51,065 nucleotides of DNA from Actinomadura livida (lineage in GTDB: Bacteria; Actinomycetota; Actinomycetes; Streptosporangiales; Streptosporangiaceae), in NCBI RefSeq assembly GCF_014648675.1, contig NZ_BMRO01000010.1, positions 151,192 through 202,256 of the forward strand. The letters run 5' to 3'. The translations under genes and the position numbers were made by a program. Under the pieces are notes generated by a model that was given only the letters and a program-made list of their open reading frames with translations, ran no database searches and was not told where the DNA came from. Of the stretch, positions 33,674 through 42,340 are shown one piece after another (the first letter of the stretch is position 1; every line of letters starts with the position of its first letter).

Positions 33674-34417
33674 CTAGGCGGCGGATCCGGGCCGCTCCGC
33701 GGGACGCGCGGTGTCCGGCGGCGGCGCCGCCTCCCGCACGTTCCCGTCCCCCGATACCCGCAGCGGCGGGACGGTGAAACCGAGGACGTACCAGACGGTC
33801 TGGGCCAGCGTCCGGAGCGTCGCGCGCATCGACGGGTCGCTCAGGTACACCGCGTCGACCGCGGCCTGCGCCGGGACGAGCCGCTCGACGTAGAAGGCCA
33901 GGTCGACCTCCTCGCCGGGCGGCAGGACGTCGGAGTCGCGGAACCTGACCTGCGACATGCCCGTCATCCCCGGCCGGTGGTCGAAGATCCACCGCCAGCG
34001 CGCGTCGTAGTACACCGCGAGGTCGTAGGTCTCCGGGCGCGGCCCCACGAGCGTCATGTCGCCGCGCAGGACGTTCACGAGCTGGGGCAGCTCGTCCAGG
34101 TAGAAGCGGCGCAGCACCCGGCCGAGGCGGGTGACGCGCGGGTCGCTGGTGGCGGTGACCTTCATGCCGCCGGCGTTCTGCCGCATCGTCCGGAACTTGA
34201 GGATGGTGAACGGCCGGCCGCCCTGCCCGACCCGGGTCTGCCGGAAGATCCCCGGGCCCCGGCTCGTGAGCCGCACCAGCGCGTAGATGAGCACCAGCGG
34301 CACCGAGAACAGCGCCAGCCCCGCCAGCGCCCCCGCGATGTCGAGCGCCCGGCGGCCGGCCGAGGGCGGGATCCCGCCGGACGGGTCGACGGGCCGGGCG
34401 ATGAGGTCGTCGGACAT
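33674..34417 (-). CDS. Polyprenyl-phosphate sugar-1-phosphate transferase (initiating enzyme)
   Basis: A 247-residue bacterial sugar transferase (PF02397), the WcaJ/PglC-type catalytic part with a short membrane head (ALDIAGALAGLALFSVPLVLIYAL). It moves a sugar-1-phosphate from UDP-sugar onto undecaprenyl phosphate. Hallmarks: RQTRVGQGGRPFTILKFRTM, LRRFYLDELPQLVNVLRGDMTLVGPRP, and DHRPGMTGMSQV. In PglC-type enzymes the catalytic Asp-Glu pair lies at this FYLDELPQ position. AAGGGG stands 5 bp before ATG 34417, preferred over GTG 34423. It lies 2 bp after the fusion gene's stop. It should start repeat-unit assembly for the operon. Confidence 0.92.
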   Translation of the reverse strand: MSDDLIARPVDPSGGIPPSAGRRALDIAGALAGLALFSVPLVLIYALVRLTSRGPGIFRQTRVGQGGRPFTILKFRTMRQNAGGMKVTATSDPRVTRLGRVLRRFYLDELPQLVNVLRGDMTLVGPRPETYDLAVYYDARWRWIFDHRPGMTGMSQVRFRDSDVLPPGEEVDLAFYVERLVPAQAAVDAVYLSDPSMRATLRTLAQTVWYVLGFTVPPLRVSGDGNVREAAPPPDTARPAERPGSAA

Positions 34418-34419
34418 GG

Positions 34420-37176
34420 TCACCCCTTATTCCTGACGTGCTGGAACCAGGCCAGCAGGGCGGCGGTGGTGGCGAGGAAGGACACGGACGTCGCGACCGC
34501 GGCGCCCTCCGCGCCGTGCGCCGGGATCAGCACGGCGCCGAGCGCGACGACGACCAGCAGGCCGATGCCCTGCCCGGTGGACGCCGCACCGGGCCGTCCG
34601 ACGCCGTACAGGTAGGCCATGATCAGGCCGGTCACCCCGAACGTGACGACCCCGGCGAGGCGGATGTAGGTGGGCACGACCGCGTCGTCGAACACGTCGC
34701 CGAACACCCACGGCAGCGCCGTCCCGGCGATCAGCGCGAGCGGCAGCGCGGCGAGGACGGAGATGCCGAGCGCGGGCAGGATGAGCGCGGCGGTGCGGCG
34801 TGCGGCGCTGCGCTTGTCCTCTCTGGCGAAGTCGGGGTACAGGACGTAGTTCACCGCGAGCCCTGGAAGCTGCACCAGCTCCGCGAACTTGCTGGCGACC
34901 GTGTAGACGCCCAGCACCTTCGGCCCGGCGAGCGCGCCCAGCAGGGCCATGTCGAAGCGGAGCTGGAGGAGGTCGATGAGCTGGCCGACGTAGCCGCGGA
35001 ACCCGTACCCGGCGATGGATCTGCCGAGCCGCGCGTCGGGCCGTCCCCAGCCGCGGAAGAACCCGCGCCGCCGCAGCCGCCGCGCGATCCACGCCGCGGC
35101 GGCGAGGTCGGCGAGGACGAGCCCGGCGACGAGCGCGCCCGCCCCGTGCCAGGCCAGCAGGATCGCGACGTAGATGGGCAGGAACACGAACTCCTCGACG
35201 GCGATGGCGAGGCTCGCGCCGTTCGGGTCGTCGGTCCCCTGGAGCAGCCCCTTCCCGACGGACACGAACCCCTGCGTGAACGCCGGGACGGCCGCGGCGA
35301 GCGTCACCCAGACGCCGAACGACGTGAAGAACACGTGGAAGAGCAGCGGGCTCAGCGCGAGCCAGGTCAGCGCGGCCAGGACCGCCCCGATGACGGTCAG
35401 CCAGGCGAGCGTCGGCCGGATCCGGCTCGGGCCGCGCTCGTCCCGCGCCAGGAAGTAGGGCGCGGCGGCCGGGAGCCCGCCGTTCGACAGGTGGCAGAGC
35501 AGACCCGGCAGGATCCGGACGAGCGTGAACGCCCCGACCAGCTCGGGCCCGCCGACCCGCGCGACGAGGACCGTCGCGAGCCCGAGCGACGCCAGCGCCC
35601 CCACCCGCGCCGCCATGTTCCCGGCGACCAGCGACACGAGCCGCTTGCAGAGCCCCTTCTCCTCGGCGTCCTTGACCGCCGTGGTCTCGGCACCCGGCGG
35701 CGGGCGTTCTTCATCGGGTTGCTTCCGCTCGGTGCCGCGCTCGCGTAAGGGCGCCTGCTGAGCGGGGACGAAAACCTGGGGAGGGACGGACAACCCGGGC
35801 GTGGAGCGGCGCGGTGGAGCGAGCCGGGGCGAGGTGACGTTCGCGGCCAAGGCGGGTGCGGCGGGCGCGCGGCGGCCGAAGAGGTCGAGGGCGGCGATCA
35901 GGCCGAAGACGGCGAAGCCGTGCCGGTAGTGCAGCACCTCGTAGAACAGGCCGCAGACGAGGAACACGACCAGGAGGGCGCCGAAGAGCTCGGGATGCGG
36001 GACGAGCCGCGCGTACTCGGGTTTCAGCGCGTCCCGCCGCGCGATCCGCAGGGTCCGCAGGATCAGCACCGCCAGCAGCAGGATCAGCGCGACCCCGCCG
36101 ATGAACCCGCGTTCGAGGACGGACGCGATGTAGTCGTTGTGCGCCTCCTGGACGTACGGCTCCTGCCGGACGCGCATCTGCGGCTCGGTCTGCGCGGCGC
36201 CGATGCCCCACGGGTGCTCCTGGGCCTCGAGCATGTCCCAGGTCGTCGCGAAGACGGTGCTGCGGGACTCGGTGCTCTCCCCGGTCGTCCGGCCGATCGA
36301 GTCGCGCAGGATCGGGGACGCCTGCCCGGCGCGGTCCAGGAACGGCTGGATGTCGACCTGGGTGACCGTGACGACCGCGCCGCCGCCGAAGAGCGCGGCC
36401 GCGGCGCCGACCGCGACGGCGTGGTGGGCCTTGCCCTCGCGGAACAGCCGGAACAGGTAACCGAGCACCAGGGCGCAGCACAGCGCGAGCAGGCCGCCGT
36501 TCGAGCCGGTCAGCAGCTCGGCGGCGAGGAGGATCCCGCACACGGCGCGGCGGGCCCACGTCCGCTCCGGGAAGCGGGTGGCGCGCACGATGAAGAAGAC
36601 GCAGATGAACCAGTTGGCCGCGTAGTTGGCGTCGCCGAACGTGAACATGAGGCGCTCGCCGTCGACCTGCTTGCCGGACAGCGCGTCGTTCCCGATCGCG
36701 AAGCCGGCCATCATCACGAGCGCGTAGGCCGTGCCGGTCCAGACGAAGGCGCGCAGCGCGACGCGGAGCAGCGACGGGTCGCGGCCGAGGTTGGCGATGC
36801 AGACCGCCCACAGCAGCACGTACAGGTCCTTGACGAGCGTGAGCCCCCCGGCGCCGTCGTTGGCGAGCGCCGCGACGCCGCCCGCGATGACCGTGAGCAG
36901 GGTCGGCACGAGGTACGGCCAGCGGAGCGGCACCTTCCGCGTCCCCGCCCACAGGAACGTCACGAGGACGAGGCCGCCCAGCACGGCGTCGGGCAGGGCG
37001 GTGTTGCCGGGCCCGGGGGCGAGCCCGGCGGGCATCAGCATCGGCAGCGACGCGATGCCGGCGACCAGGGCGGCGGCCTCCAGCCGCCGCCCCCGCCGGG
37101 GCGGCGGGGGCGCGAGCGGCGGCGCCCCGGCGGCCGGGGCGGCCGTCGGGGCTGTCCTGGTCGCGGTCGCCGTCAT
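34420..37176 (-). CDS. Fusion of O-antigen ligase/polymerase (Wzy/WaaL-like) and Wzx-like flippase
   Basis: One open frame of 918 residues. Residues 1 to about 432 form a polytopic protein of the O-antigen ligase/polymerase family, with the long outer loop ending PWGIGAAQTEPQMRV and AHNDYIASVLERGFIGG. A hydrophilic, Pro/charge-rich linker follows (about 433-510). Residues about 511-918 are a 12-14 helix MATE/Wzx-type flippase (VAGNMAARVGALASLGLATV start, AVNYVLYPDFAREDKRSA, AYLYGVGRPG). No stop or ATG separates the halves. The only in-frame candidate near the flippase start is GTG 35637, which lacks a well-placed ribosome site. ATG 37176 overlaps the upstream GT4 stop (ATGA). It would export lipid-linked units and polymerise or transfer them. 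A sequencing error that removed a stop cannot be excluded. Confidence 0.85.
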   Translation of the reverse strand: MTATATRTAPTAAPAAGAPPLAPPPPRRGRRLEAAALVAGIASLPMLMPAGLAPGPGNTALPDAVLGGLVLVTFLWAGTRKVPLRWPYLVPTLLTVIAGGVAALANDGAGGLTLVKDLYVLLWAVCIANLGRDPSLLRVALRAFVWTGTAYALVMMAGFAIGNDALSGKQVDGERLMFTFGDANYAANWFICVFFIVRATRFPERTWARRAVCGILLAAELLTGSNGGLLALCCALVLGYLFRLFREGKAHHAVAVGAAAALFGGGAVVTVTQVDIQPFLDRAGQASPILRDSIGRTTGESTESRSTVFATTWDMLEAQEHPWGIGAAQTEPQMRVRQEPYVQEAHNDYIASVLERGFIGGVALILLLAVLILRTLRIARRDALKPEYARLVPHPELFGALLVVFLVCGLFYEVLHYRHGFAVFGLIAALDLFGRRAPAAPALAANVTSPRLAPPRRSTPGLSVPPQVFVPAQQAPLRERGTERKQPDEERPPPGAETTAVKDAEEKGLCKRLVSLVAGNMAARVGALASLGLATVLVARVGGPELVGAFTLVRILPGLLCHLSNGGLPAAAPYFLARDERGPSRIRPTLAWLTVIGAVLAALTWLALSPLLFHVFFTSFGVWVTLAAAVPAFTQGFVSVGKGLLQGTDDPNGASLAIAVEEFVFLPIYVAILLAWHGAGALVAGLVLADLAAAAWIARRLRRRGFFRGWGRPDARLGRSIAGYGFRGYVGQLIDLLQLRFDMALLGALAGPKVLGVYTVASKFAELVQLPGLAVNYVLYPDFAREDKRSAARRTAALILPALGISVLAALPLALIAGTALPWVFGDVFDDAVVPTYIRLAGVVTFGVTGLIMAYLYGVGRPGAASTGQGIGLLVVVALGAVLIPAHGAEGAAVATSVSFLATTAALLAWFQHVRNKG

Positions 37177-38435
37177 GACCGCCGGTAGGGCCGCCGGGAC
37201 GTGCCGCGGTACGTCTCGTCCAGCACCGTGCCGAGGTGGGCGGGGGAGAACCACTCGCCGATCCGGCCGCGGGCGCGCTCGGCCATCCGGTCGGCGGCTG
37301 CCGGGTCGTCCAGCAGCGCCGCGATGGCGCCGGCGAGCCGCTCCGGGTCCTCCGGCGGGACGAGCAGGCCGGTCTCCCCGGCGAGGACGAGGTCCTGGTT
37401 GGACGGGACGGCCGTCGCGACCAGCGGGATCCCCGCGCTGATCGCCTCGACCAGCACGCAGGGCAGGCCCTCCCAGCGGCTCGCCATCGCCATCAGGTCG
37501 AACGCGGGCAGGACGGCGGCGACGTCGTCGCTGTGCCCGAGCCAGCGCATCCGGTCCTCGACGCCGAGCTTCGCGGTCAGCTTCGCCAGCCGCTCCGCCA
37601 TGGGGCCGCCGCCGACCCACAGCCCGAACACGTCGTCCGGCAGCCGGGCGATGGCCCTGGCGAAGATCTCCGGGCCCTTCTGGAAGGTCAGCCGGCCGAC
37701 CGACCCGACGACCTTCACGCCGAGGGGCAGGTCGAGGCGGCGGCGCGCCTGCGCCCTGGCCCCGGGGGCGGGCGCGTAGGCGTCGACGTCCACGGCCGGC
37801 CACGACAGCCGCACCCGCTCCGGAGTCGTGAGGCCGAGCCGCAGCGCGGTCGTCACCGTCTCCGACCCGATCCCGAGGAACGCGTCGGTGTGCTTCGCCG
37901 CGATGCGCTCCAGGCGGATGTAGGCGGTGCGCCGCGCCCACGACTGGAACTCGTTGAACGGGAACCCGTGCCAGGTGTGCACGATGCGGGGCACACCCGC
38001 GCGGGCCGCCGCGAGCCGCCCGATGACGCCCGCCTTGGACGAGTGGGTGTGGACGACGTCGTACCGCCCCTCCGCCAGCACCCTCGTGAGGGTCGACAGC
38101 GCGGCGAGGTCGTCGCGCGGCGAGATCTGCGGCACCAGCGGCCCCACCTGGACGATCTCCATCCCGGCCCGGTACGCCGCGGGCGTGAGGTCCCCGGCGG
38201 CGGCGTTCGCCACGGCCTCGTCGCCGTGCAGGACGGCGTCGCGGCCCATCGCGGTGCGGCCCGCGGCGGAACGGCCCGCCGAGGGTTCGCTGTCCATGCC
38301 GACGCCGCCGGTGACGATCGCGCGCTCGTACGTGCCGTCCGGCAGCGCGAGCGCCCCGTTCAGCGCCACCCGGCCGCCGCCGCCGTTGAAGCGGGTGATG
38401 ACCTGCGCGACGCGCAGCTTCCTACCTGTACTCAC
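37173..38435 (-). CDS. GT4-family glycosyltransferase
   Basis: A 420-residue GT-B enzyme. The N-terminal half has LRVAQVITRFNGGGGRVALNGAL and YDVVHTHSSKAGVIGRLAA with HTWHG. The C-terminal half has VVGSVGRLTFQKGPEIFARA (phosphate-binding loop) and MASRWEGLPCVLVEAISAGIPLVAT with the E-x7-E motif. It should add a sugar from a nucleotide donor to the lipid-linked glycan in the cytoplasm. Between the first strand and the acceptor region it carries an insert of about 45 residues (MDSEPSAGRSAAGRTAMGRD). GTG 38435 lies in the first copy of a 20-bp-period direct repeat, and its ribosome site (GTAGGA) comes from the second copy. The stop overlaps the start of the fusion gene. Confidence 0.92.
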   Translation of the reverse strand: MSTGRKLRVAQVITRFNGGGGRVALNGALALPDGTYERAIVTGGVGMDSEPSAGRSAAGRTAMGRDAVLHGDEAVANAAAGDLTPAAYRAGMEIVQVGPLVPQISPRDDLAALSTLTRVLAEGRYDVVHTHSSKAGVIGRLAAARAGVPRIVHTWHGFPFNEFQSWARRTAYIRLERIAAKHTDAFLGIGSETVTTALRLGLTTPERVRLSWPAVDVDAYAPAPGARAQARRRLDLPLGVKVVGSVGRLTFQKGPEIFARAIARLPDDVFGLWVGGGPMAERLAKLTAKLGVEDRMRWLGHSDDVAAVLPAFDLMAMASRWEGLPCVLVEAISAGIPLVATAVPSNQDLVLAGETGLLVPPEDPERLAGAIAALLDDPAAADRMAERARGRIGEWFSPAHLGTVLDETYRGTSRRPYRRS

Positions 38436-38457
38436 GGGTTCCTACCTGTACTCACGG
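38419..38457. repeat. Tandem direct repeat across the CapD-like/GT4 gene junction
   Basis: TTCCTACCTGTACTCACGG occurs at 38419-38437 and 38439-38457, a 20-bp-period perfect duplication. Read on the minus strand, one copy contains the CapD-like stop codon and the other contains the GT4 GTG start. Confidence 0.9.
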
Positions 38458-39578
38458 ATCACCTCACTGGCCGGGAGGGAACGCCTGGCCGGCCGGTACT
38501 CCGGCAGCAGGCGGCGCAGCAGCAGCCGCACCTCGTCCGCGTCGCCCGCCTCGGCCGCCGCGGCGAGCGCGTCGAGCAGCCGCGGCACCCCGCCGGGCGG
38601 CGGCAGCGGCCGGGTCCCCCAGATCTTCGGGTGGGCGGTGCGGATCCGCCGCTCGGAGTCGGCGAACGCCTTCTCGGCGAGCTTCTCGCCGGGACCGAGC
38701 CCGCGGAACCTGATCGTCACCGCGGGCGAGCGGAGCTGCGCGGCGTACCGCTGGACCAGGTCGAGCACCGGGACGGGGCTGCCGATGTCGAGGGCGAACG
38801 TCTCCGCCTCCTCCGCCAGCGCCGCCGCCTCGATCAGCAGGCCCGCCGCCTCCGTCACCGTCATGACGTGCCGCGCGGCCTCCGGGTGCGCGATCGTGAC
38901 GACCTCGCCCGCGGCGATGCGGCGGGCGAGCGGGCCGAACGGCGTGCCCGGCGCGCCGATGACGTCGCCGACGCGGACGGCGGCGAAGCACGTCGGGCCG
39001 CCCGTCGCCGTCTGGAGCAGCAGTTCCGCGAGCCGCATCGTCGCGCCGAGCACCGACGTCGGCTCCGCCGCCCGGTCGGACGAGACGAGCACGAGGCGCC
39101 GCACCCCGTGCCGCACCGCCGCGTCGAGGACGTGCCTGGTGCCGAGCACGTTGTCGGCGACGCCGCGGCACGGGTCGTGCTCGACCTCGGCCAGCCGGTA
39201 CCGGCCCGCCGCGTGGAACAGCCGCTCGGGCCGCGCCTCCCCGACGACGGCGTCGACGCGGGCGGCGTCCCGCACGTCCGCCTCGGCGAGGGTGACGCGC
39301 CCGCCGCCCGGCCGCGCGGCCAGTTCCCGGGCGAGCCGCTCCAGCCCGCGCCCGTCCTTGTCGACCAGGCACAGCGCGGCCGGGCCGAGCCGCCAGACCC
39401 GCCGGCACAGCGCGCCGCCGACCGTCCCGCACGCGCCGGTGACGAGCACCCGCCGGCCGCGCAGCAGGCGCCGCCCGCGCGGGTCGCCGAGCGGGATCTC
39501 GGCCCGGTCCAGCAGCGGGCTGAACGGACCGGCCGGCGGCGCGGCGGGCGGCGCGGCGGCCCGGTTGCCGAACGACAT
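38442..39578 (-). CDS. CapD/FlaA1-like nucleotide-sugar dehydratase homologue, active site altered
   Basis: A 378-residue extended-SDR protein of the polysaccharide CapD/FlaA1 group, the soluble short form. Its NAD loop is VLVTGACGTVGGAL. Active enzymes read SSTDKAxxPTxVMGATKRxAE, where Met and Lys form the catalytic MxxxK. Here the segment is SSDRAAEPTSVLGATMRLAE: Met becomes Leu and Lys becomes Met, and the DK Lys is Arg. 4,6-Dehydratase activity by the normal mechanism is therefore doubtful. The C-terminal half (IRFRGLGPGEKLAEKAFADSE) keeps the family pattern. Its neighbour, a DegT aminotransferase, would normally use the 4-keto sugar such an enzyme makes. ATG 39578 is used; GTG 39620, 2 bp after the aminotransferase stop, is an alternative. 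Confidence 0.82.
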   Translation of the reverse strand: MSFGNRAAAPPAAPPAGPFSPLLDRAEIPLGDPRGRRLLRGRRVLVTGACGTVGGALCRRVWRLGPAALCLVDKDGRGLERLARELAARPGGGRVTLAEADVRDAARVDAVVGEARPERLFHAAGRYRLAEVEHDPCRGVADNVLGTRHVLDAAVRHGVRRLVLVSSDRAAEPTSVLGATMRLAELLLQTATGGPTCFAAVRVGDVIGAPGTPFGPLARRIAAGEVVTIAHPEAARHVMTVTEAAGLLIEAAALAEEAETFALDIGSPVPVLDLVQRYAAQLRSPAVTIRFRGLGPGEKLAEKAFADSERRIRTAHPKIWGTRPLPPPGGVPRLLDALAAAAEAGDADEVRLLLRRLLPEYRPARRSLPASEVIREYR

Positions 39579-39622
39579 GCGGAACCCCCGGGACGGGCGG
39601 TGCGGCGGGATCCAGCGCACGG

Positions 39623-40771
39623 TCAGGCCCGGGTCCGCAGGGCCTCGGTGAGGGCGGCGACGACCCGGTCCTGGCCGTCCGCGGTCAGGCCCGGGTAGAG
39701 CGGCAGCGACAGCAGCTCCTCGCCGACCCGGTCGGTGACCGGGAGGCCGCCGCACTCGTCCTCGCCGAGGATCGACCGGTAGGCCGACAGCTGGTGCGCC
39801 GGGATGAAGTGCACGGACGTCCCGACGCCCGCCTCCCGCATCGCGTCGCCGACCGCGTCGCGGTCCGGGATGCGCACCTGGTAGAGGTGCCACGCGTGCT
39901 GGACGCCGTCGAGGCTCTCGCGCTGCGGGAGGACGACCCCGGGCACCCCGGCGAGCGCCTCGTCGTAGCGGGCGACGAGCTCGCGGCGGGTCTGCTGCCA
40001 GCCCGGCAGCGAGCGGATCTGGGCGCGGCCGATCGTCGCCTGGACGTCGGTCATGTTCGCCTTCAGCCCGATCTCCTTCACGTCGTACCGCCAGCTACCG
40101 CCCGGCAGGTACCGCTTCCACGAGTCCTTGCTCATCCCGTGCAGCCGCATCGCCCGGACCCGGTCGGCGAACTCCTCGTCCCTCGTCGCGACGGCCCCGC
40201 CCTCGCCGATCGGCATGTTCTTCGTCGCGTAGAAGGAGAAGCACGCCGCATGCGAGGACGAGCCGACGGGGGCGCCGCCGCGCGCCGCGCCGGGCCCGTG
40301 CGCGGTGTCCTCCACCACCCGCGACCGGTCGAGGCCGGCCGCCTCGGCGAGCGCCGGCACGTCCACCGGGTAGCCGGCCTGGTTCTGGGTGACCATCGCG
40401 GCGGGCGCCACCCGGGCCGCCGCGGCGGCGACCGTGTCCGGGCTCGGCACCAGCGTCTCCTCGTCGATGTCGGCGAAGACGGGGCGGTGCCCGGCGTGCA
40501 GGATCGCGTTGATCGCGCCGCAGAACGTCAGGCTGGGCGTCAGCACCGGCGACCCCGGCGGCAGGCCCATCGCGCGCAGGCTCAGCTCCAGCGCGCTGGT
40601 GCACGAGGCGACCGCGACGACGTGCGCGGCGCCGAGGTGGTCGGCGAACTCCTGCTCGAACGCGGCGGTGTCCGGCCCCGTGGTGAGCCACCGGCCGTCG
40701 AGCACCTTCGCGACCGCCTCGGGCACCCCCTCGGTGAGCGGCGGGACGCAGAACGGAACGGCTGAACTCAT
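39623..40771 (-). CDS. DegT/DnrJ/EryC1/StrS-family sugar aminotransferase
   Basis: A 382-residue PLP enzyme that transfers an amino group to a keto-sugar nucleotide. The PLP Lys is K184 in FSFYATKNM, with EGGAV after it. SCTSALELSLRAMG binds the cofactor phosphate and VVEDTAHGPG holds the Asp that contacts the pyridine nitrogen. The late HAWHLYQVRIP and VHFIPAHQLSAY segments are family-typical. AAGGAG stands 7 bp before ATG 40771. It lies 4 bp after the Wzz-like gene and is followed by the CapD-like gene. The operon thus probably makes an amino sugar, although the paired dehydratase looks inactive. Confidence 0.93.
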   Translation of the reverse strand: MSSAVPFCVPPLTEGVPEAVAKVLDGRWLTTGPDTAAFEQEFADHLGAAHVVAVASCTSALELSLRAMGLPPGSPVLTPSLTFCGAINAILHAGHRPVFADIDEETLVPSPDTVAAAAARVAPAAMVTQNQAGYPVDVPALAEAAGLDRSRVVEDTAHGPGAARGGAPVGSSSHAACFSFYATKNMPIGEGGAVATRDEEFADRVRAMRLHGMSKDSWKRYLPGGSWRYDVKEIGLKANMTDVQATIGRAQIRSLPGWQQTRRELVARYDEALAGVPGVVLPQRESLDGVQHAWHLYQVRIPDRDAVGDAMREAGVGTSVHFIPAHQLSAYRSILGEDECGGLPVTDRVGEELLSLPLYPGLTADGQDRVVAALTEALRTRA

Positions 40772-40775
40772 CTGG

Positions 40776-42230
40776 CTACTCCTTGGTCTCGCGCCCCTTG
40801 GCGGGCCTGCGTGCGGAAATGCGGGTCGTCGCCTTGCGCGACGCGCCGACGACGCCGAGCAGCGGCCAGCCGGACGCGGCGACGAGGTCGCGGACCGTCT
40901 CCAGCCCCGCCACCGTCGTCACCCGCCCGACCACCACGACCACGCCGACCGTCTCGTCGGCGCCCGGGTCGATGTCCTCGAACGCGTGCACGTGGCACGC
41001 GCGCCGGACCGCGACCGGCTGGGTGGTCTCCGACGGCGACACCTCGCCCGGCTTCTTCGCCATGACCGCGGTGCCGCCGCCGGCGCGGACCACGGACGTG
41101 CCGCTCCGGCCGCCGGGTCCGTCGCTGTTCAGGGAAGGGCCGTCGCCGGCGTCCTCCCCGCCTTCGGGGGCGCCGCCGTCAGGGACGCCGTTCTCGGACG
41201 CGCGGCCGGGACGTGCCCCCGCCGCCCCGGCCCCCGCCGCCCCGGCTTGCACCGGCCGCGTCTCGTCGCCGTAGACGGCCGCCGCCACCGTCGACACCAG
41301 CCGCGGCGGCAGCGGTCCGGGCGCGCCGACCAGCGTGACCCGGCCGACGTCCTCCTTCTTCGCCGCCAGCCGCACCCGCCGGCCGAGGTCGGCGAGCTGC
41401 GCGGGGCCGCGGTCGGCCCAGCCGAGTATCGGCACCCCGAGCCGCCGCGCGACGCGCCGCGGCCCCGGGATCGTGGGCCGGACCATCTCCGCCAAGACCG
41501 CGATCAGGATGCCGCCGACCAGCCCGGCCAGCCCCGCGATCGCCGCCATCATGACCGTCGGGTCGCGCCGGGGCGCCGGCACCGCGTGCTGCACCACCGA
41601 CGCCGTCCCCGCGGAGGTGAGCTGCGTCATCAGGTCCGAGCGGTTGGACCGCAGGCCGCTCAGCTCCGCCTGCACCCGCTCCCGCTCGTTGGCCGCCGAG
41701 ATGTCGGGGAACGCGCCGCCCGCCCGCCGCGCCAGCGGCCCGAGCTTGTCCTCCAGGTCCCCGATCCGCTCGTCGATCTCGTCGACCTGCTTGCGGATCG
41801 CGTCCTGGTTGGAGTGGTTGATCTGCCGGACGACCTTGGTCGCGATGGCGTCGGTGAGCCGCTGCGCGACGGCGGGGTCCCGGTCCTTCACCGACAGCTC
41901 GACCACGGTGGAGGACCCGAGCCCGGTCACCTCGACCGACTTGGCGACCTTGCGCGCGGACCGGTCGACCTTCTGCTCCAGCAGCACCTCGGTCAGCAGG
42001 CCCTCACTGGTCGCGAACGCCTTCACCTGGCTGACCACGACGCTCGCGCCCGCCTCGCCGGCCGCCGCGTCCGCCGACGTCGCACCGGCCTGCAGCCGCG
42101 ACTGCGCCACCGCCACCGGCTCCCGGCCGCTCATCAGCAGCGCCACCAGCGTCAGCGGGAGGACGGTCATGACCGTCAAGAGCACCCAGTAGCTGCGAAC
42201 CACCCGCGCCGCGACTTCGTCGAGCTCCAC
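40776..42230 (-). CDS. Wzz-like chain-length/co-polymerase protein with degenerate tyrosine-kinase domain
   Basis: A 484-residue membrane protein. It has an N-terminal helix (SYWVLLTVMTVLPLTLVALLMSG), a periplasmic-type helical region with a predicted coiled coil (about 150-205, IRKQVDEIDERIGDLEDKLG), and a second helix (TVMMAAIAGLAGLVGGILIAVLAEMV). This is the Wzz plan. The cytoplasmic tail keeps BY-kinase-like strands (RVTLVGAPG, ETVGVVVVVGRVT, WPLLGVVG). The P-loop has become GAPGPLPPRLVS without GK(S/T), and a Gly/Ala-rich spacer sits where catalysis would occur. It should control export chain length rather than phosphorylate. GTG 42230 follows AAGGGGAAG; longer starts (42254, 42278) lack ribosome sites. 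It is the first gene of the glycan operon. Confidence 0.85.
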   Translation of the reverse strand: MELDEVAARVVRSYWVLLTVMTVLPLTLVALLMSGREPVAVAQSRLQAGATSADAAAGEAGASVVVSQVKAFATSEGLLTEVLLEQKVDRSARKVAKSVEVTGLGSSTVVELSVKDRDPAVAQRLTDAIATKVVRQINHSNQDAIRKQVDEIDERIGDLEDKLGPLARRAGGAFPDISAANERERVQAELSGLRSNRSDLMTQLTSAGTASVVQHAVPAPRRDPTVMMAAIAGLAGLVGGILIAVLAEMVRPTIPGPRRVARRLGVPILGWADRGPAQLADLGRRVRLAAKKEDVGRVTLVGAPGPLPPRLVSTVAAAVYGDETRPVQAGAAGAGAAGARPGRASENGVPDGGAPEGGEDAGDGPSLNSDGPGGRSGTSVVRAGGGTAVMAKKPGEVSPSETTQPVAVRRACHVHAFEDIDPGADETVGVVVVVGRVTTVAGLETVRDLVAASGWPLLGVVGASRKATTRISARRPAKGRETKE

Positions 42231-42340
42231 GATCTTCCCCTTCGGCCTCGTCACGGCGAGCGTAGGAAGGCCCGTCACGCGGGCAATCGCCCAAAAGACG
42301 ACCCCCGTCTACGCCGTTTGCACCAGGTGCGGGGAGGGGG

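Noticed and set aside
35711..36952. 413-codon minus-strand ORF within the Wzy/WaaL part
   Set aside because: Arg/Gly/Pro-rich with no membrane helices, whereas the chosen frame has a full polytopic pattern.
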